Of a stretch of 21,653 nucleotides of DNA, positions 16,061-21,653 are shown in pieces. Position 1 is the first letter of the stretch; each line of letters starts with the position of its first letter. Source of the stretch: Opitutia bacterium UBA7441 (GTDB lineage Bacteria > Verrucomicrobiota > Verrucomicrobiia > Opitutales > Coraliomargaritaceae); NCBI GenBank assembly GCA_002480015.1, contig DLQD01000015.1, forward strand, positions 1 to 21,653. The letters run 5' to 3'. The notes beneath the pieces were generated by a model. That model was given only the letters and a program-made list of their open reading frames with translations, was not told the DNA's origin and made no database searches. The translations under genes and the position numbers were made by a program.

Positions 16061-16702
16061 CTATTTCTCGGCTAAGGGGCGCAATAGCTGAATAGCCGCT
16101 TTGTTTTTATAGTGGACGGCGACATCCAGAGCAGTACCGCCATCAGAAGCGACGATCGAAGGATCGACGTTCTGCCACAAGATCAGTTGCACCATCTCTG
16201 CACTACCACTTGCGGCTGCCTCGTGCAGCGAGGTGCCACCACGTGCAGACAATGCACTGGCATTGGCACCTCCTTCAATAAGCACTTTGGCCACTTCAAG
16301 TCGATCCTGAGCCGCCGCATAATGCAGTGGCGTCCAACCGCCCTTATCCAAGATGTCGGGCTTCGCCTTCGCTTTAAGCAACGCCTCGGCCACAGCTGTA
16401 AGATTCCGATCCACGCATAGGTGGAGCGGTGATCGCAAACTGGCATCGGCTTGGTTCACATCCGCGCCCGCTTTGATCAAAGCAATCGCGATGTCTTCTT
16501 TTTTCCGTAAAATCGCTTGATGGAGTGGTGTCAACTTCGGGTGTCCGCCTTGATTGATCCGTTCTGGATAGCGAGTGATTTGCAATGTCACATCCGCCAG
16601 ATCACCACGGGCAATCGCCTGATCGATATCGTTGTATTTCGGCGTATCCGCCTTCACGAGCGATACCATAAAGACACTGAGGAGAAAACAGAAGTACCGC
16701 AT
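16061..16702 (-). CDS. Secreted ankyrin-repeat protein
   Basis: The product has 213 residues with a signal peptide (MRYFCFLLSVFMVSLVKADT, cleavage probably after VKA, residue 18). Five to six ankyrin repeats follow at about 22-53, 57-86, 90-119, 122-151, 155-184 and a partial one to 210. Consensus pieces such as TPLHQAILRKKEDIAIALIK, SPLHLCVDRN, WTPLHYAAAQDRLEVAKVLI and TSLHEAAASGSAEMVQLIL are clear. Ankyrin repeats bind proteins. A bacterial periplasmic member of this size could be an inhibitor or chaperone-like partner, but no partner is indicated by the neighbours. It converges on the ApbE gene with 7 nt between stops. The upstream side holds only gene relics. Confidence 0.9.
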   Translation of the reverse strand: MRYFCFLLSVFMVSLVKADTPKYNDIDQAIARGDLADVTLQITRYPERINQGGHPKLTPLHQAILRKKEDIAIALIKAGADVNQADASLRSPLHLCVDRNLTAVAEALLKAKAKPDILDKGGWTPLHYAAAQDRLEVAKVLIEGGANASALSARGGTSLHEAAASGSAEMVQLILWQNVDPSIVASDGGTALDVAVHYKNKAAIQLLRPLAEK

Positions 16703-16746
16703 AAATAGCTGCCCCTTACTGAGGGATTTAAAGGTCAGGATATGGT

Positions 16747-16962
16747 TTACAACAGATCCTCTCCGGGGTCGATAGTAAACATTTCACAACCCGGCAAGGA
16801 CACTTCTGCGCTCATCTTACCAGGTAACACGATGCGAAGAGCTTCCCTTATTTCGTAGGTCAGTTCAATCCACCCTCGTATCATAGGCAGCTTGATAGCT
16901 ACGGACTTCAGCTTACCAGATTAGGGACGGATACGCACTTTAGAGAGACCGAGTTCATACAT
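16747..16962 (-). pseudogene. C-terminal relic of a glycoside hydrolase (alpha-L-rhamnosidase-like)
   Basis: The minus-strand frame from 16962 to the TAA at 16747-16749 reads MYELGLSKVRIRP, an in-frame TAA (16921-16923), then SGKLKSVAIK, WIELTYE, ALRIVLPGKMSAEVSLPG and CEMFTIDPGEDLL. The order PG[FL]xKVRIxPx-x-G-x-L, a beta-strand pair and a final VxLPxG strand is that of the C-terminal beta-sandwich of GH78-like alpha-L-rhamnosidases. A CAA-to-TAA change would explain the stop, because Gln is common at that place. Catalytic (alpha/alpha)6-barrel sequence is absent. Identification as GH78 is tentative; the relic status (nonsense codon, truncation) is clear. Confidence 0.5.
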
Positions 16963-17051
16963 TGCTTATCGATGACCCCATACCGTAGAAGAAAAACTGG
17001 AGATACCAGATGAAACCCGCGATCGCACACCAAAGAAAGTTGATCCCTGAT
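16955..17051 (-). pseudogene. RhaT-like sugar transporter fragment
   Basis: A second minus-strand frame, ending at TGA 16955-16957, encodes NFLWCAIAGFIWYLQFFFYG followed by MG. This is a single hydrophobic segment very like the helix found in L-rhamnose/H+ symporters (RhaT family: G-x-x-W-Y-L-Q-F-F-F-Y-x-M-G). No other transporter helices are present, so only about 25-30 codons survive. It abuts and partly overlaps, in another frame, the glycoside hydrolase relic, consistent with a deletion joining two genes of one sugar-use locus. Confidence 0.5.
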
Positions 17052-17129
17052 CGGGGTACGTTCTCCTCGGCCACCGAGGGATACCCTCCCCAGTAGAGGG
17101 AGAGTGTCCCGCTTTGGATGCTTTTATAG

Positions 17130-17480
17130 CCGCACCAAAGAGCGTTCAGGCTAAAACCGGGCGAGTGGGACCGCTACCGTCCGACCATCCGCAGTGGGTG
17201 GACGGAGGACTGGATCGAGATACAATCCGCCACGGGGCAACTAGGGCTCCCCTACCAAACGCTCAAGCGACGCTTCAAAAAGATCACTGGACTGTCACCC
17301 AAAGAGTTCGCCGAGCGCGGCCGCATGGCGCGCGCCGATGCCATGCTAGCAGGAGACCAGCTCAGCAACAAAGAGATCGCACATGAACTTGGTTACTACT
17401 GAGCATCCCATTTCTCACTCGCCTTGAAACGCTTCTACGAGCAATCTTCCTTCACTTGGCGGGAGAACTTAATGCGGTGA
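17130..17480 (+). pseudogene. AraC-family regulator relic with nonsense codon
   Basis: The plus-strand frame between TAG 17127-17129 and TGA 17478-17480 encodes the DNA-binding domain of an AraC-type regulator. It reads LGLPYQTLKRRFKKITGLSP, then LSNKEIAHELGYY, an in-frame TGA (17400-17402), and ASHFSLALKRFYEQSSFTWR. In intact proteins the second helix-turn-helix reads G-Y-x-D/N-x-S-H-F-[ST], so the stop replaces the residue after Tyr-Tyr. The N-terminal ligand domain is absent. It is divergent from the transporter and hydrolase relics, as expected for the regulator of a sugar-use locus. The stretch 16703-17591 contains no intact gene. Confidence 0.65.
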
Positions 17481-17591
17481 AATACCGTTTGGCCTTCTTT
17501 AGATTGCGACAGCTCTAATTCTAGGGTCCGACTCCGAAATTAGAAAAATACGACGCCATCTGCGAGTGGAAAAGACAAGCGACTAGCTTTT

Positions 17592-17891
17592 CTAACCGGC
17601 ACTTGCCGGTTTTTTCATGCGCTTGCAGGGTTTCGACAGAATTTCCAGATAGCAGGTATCCCCGCCCGCTCCGAGCGTATCGCCGATGGCTTTCGAAAGT
17701 GCGCTGACGTGCACGTCTGGAGCGCTCTCGGCGTCCACGCCGACCTTGCAGTCGAAGTCCCAATAATCGGTGCCATCAGGCAGTGTCTTCTTGCGCTCGC
17801 GCTTGAGGTATTTATTCACCTCGGAACGGATGGCATCGACGAGGCGTTCGGGTTTTTTCTTCGGGTGCGTGAGGGGAAAGGTTTTCTTCAT
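17592..17891 (-). CDS. Small DUF6172-like conserved protein
   Basis: The ATG at 17891 gives 99 residues starting MKKTFPLTHPKKKPERLVDA. The frame stays open further upstream, but the extension looks non-coding. The protein is charged and cytoplasmic, with KYLKRERKKTLPDGTDYWDF, a following D-C-K-V-G stretch, and a C-terminal Lys-rich end KPCKRMKKPASAG. The pattern matches short DUF6172 proteins as I recall them; their function is not known. No signal peptide or membrane segment. It stands alone between gene relics and the glucosylglycerate genes. The last codons coincide with a hairpin that reads as a terminator on the opposite strand. Confidence 0.7.
   Translation of the reverse strand: MKKTFPLTHPKKKPERLVDAIRSEVNKYLKRERKKTLPDGTDYWDFDCKVGVDAESAPDVHVSALSKAIGDTLGAGGDTCYLEILSKPCKRMKKPASAG
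17594..17615 (+). terminator. Plus-strand intrinsic terminator inside the end of the small gene
   Basis: AACCGGC (17594-17600), loop ACTT and GCCGGTT (17605-17611) form a 7-bp perfect stem running into six Ts (17610-17615) on the plus strand. It would stop transcripts coming from the AraC relic. On the minus strand it encodes the last codons KPASAG and the stop of the DUF6172-like gene and has no T-run. Confidence 0.6.
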
Positions 17892-18115
17892 GAGTGCAAA
17901 TAAGGTCGCCGTAAACTCGCCAAAGGCAACGGCTATCTTGCATCGTTCGCGATGCGAGAATGCATTCCTGATTCTGGTATATGGGTAAAAAGTTCCACCT
18001 TTTCCGTAGTATGGAATGGGGCCTACTAGATGACCTCCATCTACGAACGGCAATGAAGGAGCATTGCCCTCTCATATAAACCTGAAAACCGGGGCTAGAG
18101 TCAAAATAAACGCCC
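17892..18115. other. Spacer without gene, with weak hairpins
   Basis: No supportable gene is present in these 224 nt. A short hairpin GCATCG TTCG CGATGC (17940-17955) lies in the leader of the small gene. GGGGC (18091-18095) could pair with GCCCC (18112-18116) across 16 nt, followed on the minus strand by GGTTTTC. That may be a weak terminator for the fused glycosyltransferase-phosphorylase gene. Confidence 0.35.
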
Positions 18116-21100
18116 CTATTTATTTGAAATCCAAGCGCAACCGTAGGGTCCGAGTTCGATGACTTCTTCGAGGTTGGTATATACTCGGCCGCTGAGCAGG
18201 TCGCTCCAATTCTCGGTCGCGATCAGGTTCAGTTCGACCAGCGGGATGCTTTGCGGTTCGGCGGATACGTTATGGATCGCGAATACGCTTTGACTACGGT
18301 CGAGACTCTCGCGCCAGAAGGCGAAAATCTCATTTGTAAAATGCATTGTATACTGGGTGGCGTTCGGATGGAAGGCCTCCTGTTTGCGACGGATTTGGAT
18401 GAGGCGCTTCAACTCTTCAAAGACGGCTTTGTGGTGGCGTGTATCGTCGCCAAGCGCCGCTTCGAGTTCCTCGGCCGGCCATTGGTGGCGGTTGATCGTG
18501 CGTGCCCGTCCGGTCCGCGCCATGCCCTCGCGGTCGTTCTCGGTTCCCAATAGGCTGTGGATATAAATTGCGGGCAAACCTTCGAGTGCGAGCATGATGG
18601 TGTGGGCACAAAGGAAACGTGCCATCTGCAAACCGTCGATCTCGCCACCGATGGGTCGCTCCATCGCGCTATACAGCGAGATGTTGGCCTCGTAGGGAGT
18701 GAGCTCCCCTTCGGGAGTGCGACGCATAGAGATCTCGCCGCCCGATTCACGGATCGTTTCGAGCAAGCCGTCGAGTTCGTCGGCAGAGAGCAAGCCCTCG
18801 GCCGGACGGAGGCCGATGCCGTCGTGTGAGGCAATAAAGTTAAGATACGCGCGGCCTCGGCGGGCGGGAGGCATCGACATCATCCATGTTTTCAGGTGCT
18901 TGCAGCTGCCGCTCAAGATGGCATTGAGCAGCAGCGGCGGCAGAGAGAAATTATAGATGAGGTGGGCTTCATTATCATTGCCGAAGTAGCTAAGATTCTC
19001 GCGGTTGGGAACATTTGTCTCCGTGATGATAACAGCGGACGGGTCCAAGTTTTCGATGACCAAGCGGAGCAGTTTGATCAGTTCATGCGTCTGCGTAAGA
19101 TGCACGCAGCTAGTACCGGATTCCTTCCAAAGAAAGGCGATGGCATCCAAGCGGAAGTAGCGGATACCTTGCTCAACGTAATAGCGGATGATTCGGACGA
19201 TCTCCAGCAGCACATCCGGATTGCGATAGTTCAAATCCACCTGATCTTGACCAAAGGTGCACCAGACTTGCTTGACGCCATCAACGCATGGTACCTCCGT
19301 CAGTAGCGGCGTGCTCCGCGGGCGGACAACCTTCGACAAGTCTTCATAATCCAAACCGTTAATAAAGTAGCCGCGTCCGGGTGCTTTGTTTTTAATATAG
19401 TTTTTAAACCAGACCGATTCGCGCGAACAGTGGTTGATAACCAGATCCGCCATCACGGTAAATTCTTTCTCAATTGCAGCAATATCTTCCCAATTACCAA
19501 GAGCCGGATTAACGGCGGTGTAATCCATCACCGAAAAGCCATCGTCTGAACTGTAAGGATTGAAGGGCAGGATATGCACGCCACTGAGAGTATCCTTGAG
19601 TTCACGCATCATAAAATTATTCAATTCACGGAGTGGCGTGCGCCCCTCTCTTGTGATCGAGTCGCCGTAGGTGATCATCATAACATCCGATTCATCCCAC
19701 TTGCTAGTGCCGAGTGCGACCGGCATGGCCGAGTCCGACATATTAGCCACCTCCATCAATTCACTCGTGATTTCTTCCGCATCTTCTTCGCCGTAAATTT
19801 CTTTGACATGCAAAGCCACCCGCTGGCAGACACGTTGTGCTTTGGGATGGCGCGAGGAATTGATAACGATCTCGGAACCGAAGTCCATGCGATCCTCGTC
19901 GACCGCCTTGCGAAGCTGGTGCAAAATGTCCGGCACTGCGGAGATGACGCGTTTCCAACTGGGCATGAAAGGCACGTCCATCGACTTACGGGGATCAAGA
20001 AACTCCTCTCCCGCATTGAGAATATTCTCGGCGAAAACTTCCACCGCGGAGCCCTCCGTGTGGCGGTCGAACTTCAATCCATTGATCATCGCGTCACTGT
20101 GATAGCTGTCGACGAGATCGAGCGCGATCCGGTAGTAGGCCGCCTTAATCGTGCGCACATGCTCGTGCGAGAACACCTGCCCCTGAGTCGCCATCTTCCG
20201 GTAGAGCGATTTGGTAATATCACAACTCATCTTGGAAAGTCCGCGCGAGCGGTCCTCCAATGAGAGGTCCTGGTGTTTATGGTCGTACGTATCGGCCACG
20301 TCGACCTGACAAATCTGGTTAGTGGAATAGTTGCGCTGCATCTCGGAAAGCACACCCATTTCGAGCCCCCAGTCGGAGGGAATGCGGATGTCTTCGATCA
20401 CGTCACGCTGCATGGAAAACTCACCAGCCAGCGGATAGTGAAAACTGTCCAGATAATCGAGGTATTCATTGGAGCCGCAGACCTTTTTCAGGGCACGGAT
20501 AAGTGGCGTGACCAAGAGGCGACAAACCCGTCCATTCATCGAGTTGTTAGCTACGCGGGCGTAGTAGCCTTTGCAAAACTTGTAGCTGAAAGACGGATTG
20601 GCGACCGGATAGATGAGGCGGGCGAGCATATCCCGCTTGTAGGTCGTGATGTCGCAATCGTGCAAGGCAACAGCCTGCGCTTTACCTGCGGCGAGCACGT
20701 AGCCGAACATGTACCAGACATTGCGCCCTTTGCCCGCTTCCTTAGGGGCGAGCCCCTTTTCAGCCAGGAGCGCATCGATCTGACGCAGGCGGGGGCCATC
20801 GTTCCAGAGCACTTGCGGTTGCTGAGGCAACGCTCCGAAAAATTCAAGTGCGTGCCGGTATTCAGCCTCGTTAGCGCGGTCAAGCCCGACCACAATTTGA
20901 TCGAGGTAAGGCACTTCCGCGATCTCTTCGAGAATCGACGACAGTGCCGGCCCTTGTAGCTCTGAATAGAGCGAGGGCAAAACCAAAGCCATCGGCCGGT
21001 GTTTGCGAAACTGCATCAAATCCGCCTCCAGCTTTTCAAGTGGGCGGTTATTCAGCTGATGCAGCGTCGTGATGAGTCCGTGTTGATGAAAGTCTCCCAT
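18116..21100 (-). CDS. Fused glucosyl-3-phosphoglycerate synthase-like GT and GH13_18 glucosylglycerate phosphorylase-like protein
   Basis: The product has 994 residues in an uninterrupted frame. Residues about 35-400 are a GT-A glycosyltransferase like Persephonella-type GpgS: VLPSLYSELQGPALSSILEE, GKGRNVWYMFGYVLA, a DxD metal site at D148-C-D150 in ALHDCDITTYKRD, and FHYPLAGEFSMQRDV. Residues about 415-994 are a complete GH13 subfamily 18 sugar phosphorylase. Its motifs include ITYGDSITREGRTPLREL, HILPFNPYSSDDGFSVMDY, nucleophile D652 in YFRLDAIAFLWKE, acid/base E694 in IITETNVPNRENLSYFG, D760 in NFIASHDGIGLRPAEGLL, and IHSLLGTENDREG. The likely reactions are NDP-glucose + 3-phosphoglycerate to glucosyl-3-phosphoglycerate, and reversible phosphorolysis of glucosylglycerate to glucose-1-phosphate and glycerate. 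The phosphatase gene ends 8 nt upstream, so they form an operon. Both domains usually occur as separate proteins. The sugar and acceptor are inferred. Confidence 0.87.
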   Translation of the reverse strand: MGDFHQHGLITTLHQLNNRPLEKLEADLMQFRKHRPMALVLPSLYSELQGPALSSILEEIAEVPYLDQIVVGLDRANEAEYRHALEFFGALPQQPQVLWNDGPRLRQIDALLAEKGLAPKEAGKGRNVWYMFGYVLAAGKAQAVALHDCDITTYKRDMLARLIYPVANPSFSYKFCKGYYARVANNSMNGRVCRLLVTPLIRALKKVCGSNEYLDYLDSFHYPLAGEFSMQRDVIEDIRIPSDWGLEMGVLSEMQRNYSTNQICQVDVADTYDHKHQDLSLEDRSRGLSKMSCDITKSLYRKMATQGQVFSHEHVRTIKAAYYRIALDLVDSYHSDAMINGLKFDRHTEGSAVEVFAENILNAGEEFLDPRKSMDVPFMPSWKRVISAVPDILHQLRKAVDEDRMDFGSEIVINSSRHPKAQRVCQRVALHVKEIYGEEDAEEITSELMEVANMSDSAMPVALGTSKWDESDVMMITYGDSITREGRTPLRELNNFMMRELKDTLSGVHILPFNPYSSDDGFSVMDYTAVNPALGNWEDIAAIEKEFTVMADLVINHCSRESVWFKNYIKNKAPGRGYFINGLDYEDLSKVVRPRSTPLLTEVPCVDGVKQVWCTFGQDQVDLNYRNPDVLLEIVRIIRYYVEQGIRYFRLDAIAFLWKESGTSCVHLTQTHELIKLLRLVIENLDPSAVIITETNVPNRENLSYFGNDNEAHLIYNFSLPPLLLNAILSGSCKHLKTWMMSMPPARRGRAYLNFIASHDGIGLRPAEGLLSADELDGLLETIRESGGEISMRRTPEGELTPYEANISLYSAMERPIGGEIDGLQMARFLCAHTIMLALEGLPAIYIHSLLGTENDREGMARTGRARTINRHQWPAEELEAALGDDTRHHKAVFEELKRLIQIRRKQEAFHPNATQYTMHFTNEIFAFWRESLDRSQSVFAIHNVSAEPQSIPLVELNLIATENWSDLLSGRVYTNLEEVIELGPYGCAWISNK

Positions 21101-21108
21101 AGGTAAAT

Positions 21109-21653
21109 TTAGTCGTATTGATCTAAAATGTTTAAAAGAGTGGCGTTCCAGCCCTTGGTCGAAGGCTGCGGCGCGTGTAAGACAGTGGGGGCTTGCGGGT
21201 CGATGCGTGCGCCCTCGGGGTGCGGGATGACCACGGCGATATCCGCGGCCTCCAGCATAGCGCAGTCGTTCTCACTATCACCCAGAGCCACTACGACCCA
21301 AGCCACCTCCGGTTGAGCGCCTTTGAATTGTTGGACCACGGCCGCCATGCCGTCGGCTTTATCTGTTGCGCCCATCAAATGCAAAAACCGCCCGCCCCGC
21401 ACGATGCGAATCTTCCACTCGGCCAGTGCATTTTGAAATTCAAGCAGGCGTGCTTCGCTGTCATCCCAGAGGATCGGTTCAGTCGCATAGCGCGACTGCG
21501 AGTTGCGTGCCATGGCCAAGGGCAAGCCCGTGCACTCGGCGACCTCCTCCGGTGTCCAATCAGCGAACCCGGCAAATTGATAATCGGCGTCCGATCGTAG
21601 AGCGTGCGCTTTCTCCAGAATGAATGCGCGCGACAAACCCGTCAGCTCTATGC
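21109..21653 (-). CDS. Mannosyl-/glucosyl-3-phosphoglycerate phosphatase (HAD-IIB), 5' end outside window
   Basis: The frame is open to the window edge, and the N-terminal DxDGT motif of HAD enzymes lies beyond it, so the gene is partial; a TTG at 21636 is not its true start. The visible 181 residues match the MpgP/YedP family: FADWTPEEVAECTGLPLAMA (cap domain), then EPILWDDSEARLLEF, GGRFLHLMGATDKADGM (with the motif-III Lys) and ALGDSENDCAMLEAADIAVV (motif IV, Mg2+ site). These enzymes remove phosphate from mannosyl- or glucosyl-3-phosphoglycerate to give the compatible solute. With a GpgS-like domain encoded 8 nt downstream, glucosyl-3-phosphoglycerate is the likely substrate, though some family members accept both. 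Confidence 0.88.
   Translation of the reverse strand, partial: IELTGLSRAFILEKAHALRSDADYQFAGFADWTPEEVAECTGLPLAMARNSQSRYATEPILWDDSEARLLEFQNALAEWKIRIVRGGRFLHLMGATDKADGMAAVVQQFKGAQPEVAWVVVALGDSENDCAMLEAADIAVVIPHPEGARIDPQAPTVLHAPQPSTKGWNATLLNILDQYD

Noticed and set aside
17114..17386. Plus-strand open frame of 90 codons beginning MDAFIAAPKS
   Set aside because: The neighbouring frame encodes the recognisable AraC DNA-binding domain, so this one is a shadow.
17892..18053. N-terminal extension of the DUF6172-like gene back to 18053
   Set aside because: The extra 54 residues show no similarity to the family's usual N-terminus, and MKKTFPLTHP at 17891 is the typical family start.
19574..20959. Two long plus-strand open frames (229 and 228 codons) opposite the fused enzyme
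   Set aside because: They lie fully inside the GT/GH13 coding sequence, carry no recognisable domain, and are antisense shadows.
18116..21100. Simple annotation of the fused protein as alpha-amylase or sucrose phosphorylase
   Set aside because: The GH13_18 phosphorylase motifs argue against amylase, and the N-terminal 400 residues are a separate glycosyltransferase that such a label would hide.
1..21653. CRISPR arrays, insertion sequences, integrases, phage genes, rRNA
   Set aside because: No direct-repeat arrays, transposase or integrase motifs, terminal inverted repeats or rRNA-like stretches were recognised by eye; short or degenerate elements could still be missed.

Overview
The window reads like a chromosomal segment of a heterotrophic, Gram-negative, probably marine member of the Verrucomicrobiota, most plausibly class Opitutae (Puniceicoccales/Coraliomargarita-like). 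This is inferred from the gene repertoire, not from a marker gene: a Tat-exported Gfo/Idh/MocA oxidoreductase, a DUF1080 protein, a DoxX-like membrane protein, an Agl23-type (TIGR03663) GT-C protein, a DUF6172 protein and a plant/cyanobacterial-like GlgC. No rRNA, tRNA, CRISPR array, insertion sequence or phage gene was seen.

Layout. Positions 1-6120 are housekeeping: the 5' end of parB (cut by the window edge) behind a secreted LysM coiled-coil protein, divergent from lgt. lgt is tail-to-tail with a tandem universal stress protein. glgC follows, divergent from glmS. Positions 6121-10600 form an accessory block: three decayed gene remnants (a deleted GxxExxY gene and two Gfo/Idh/MocA pieces) around an intact DUF1080 gene, an MFS transporter and an AraC-type regulator with a PAS-like sensor. 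Positions 10870-13578 are an apparent operon of DoxX-like protein, Tat-exported Gfo/Idh/MocA oxidoreductase and discoidin-like lipoprotein, closed by a strong intrinsic terminator. Positions 13730-16053 hold an Agl23-like GT-C protein translationally coupled to an ApbE-like protein, facing a secreted ankyrin-repeat protein. Positions 16703-17591 hold no intact gene but contain relics resembling a glycoside hydrolase C-terminus, a RhaT-like transporter segment and an AraC DNA-binding domain with a nonsense codon. A DUF6172 gene follows.

The right end (18116-21653, minus strand) is the most interesting part. A HAD-IIB phosphatase of the mannosyl/glucosyl-3-phosphoglycerate phosphatase family (5' end outside the window) is followed 8 nt later by a 994-residue protein. 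That protein fuses an N-terminal glucosyl-3-phosphoglycerate synthase-like glycosyltransferase to a complete C-terminal GH13_18 sugar phosphorylase of the glucosylglycerate-phosphorylase type. Together they could make the compatible solute glucosylglycerate and also reclaim it as glucose-1-phosphate. The intact DUF1080, Gfo/Idh/MocA, MFS and AraC genes suggest oxidative (3-keto) glycoside breakdown, a capacity that the surrounding relics suggest has been partly lost or remodelled.
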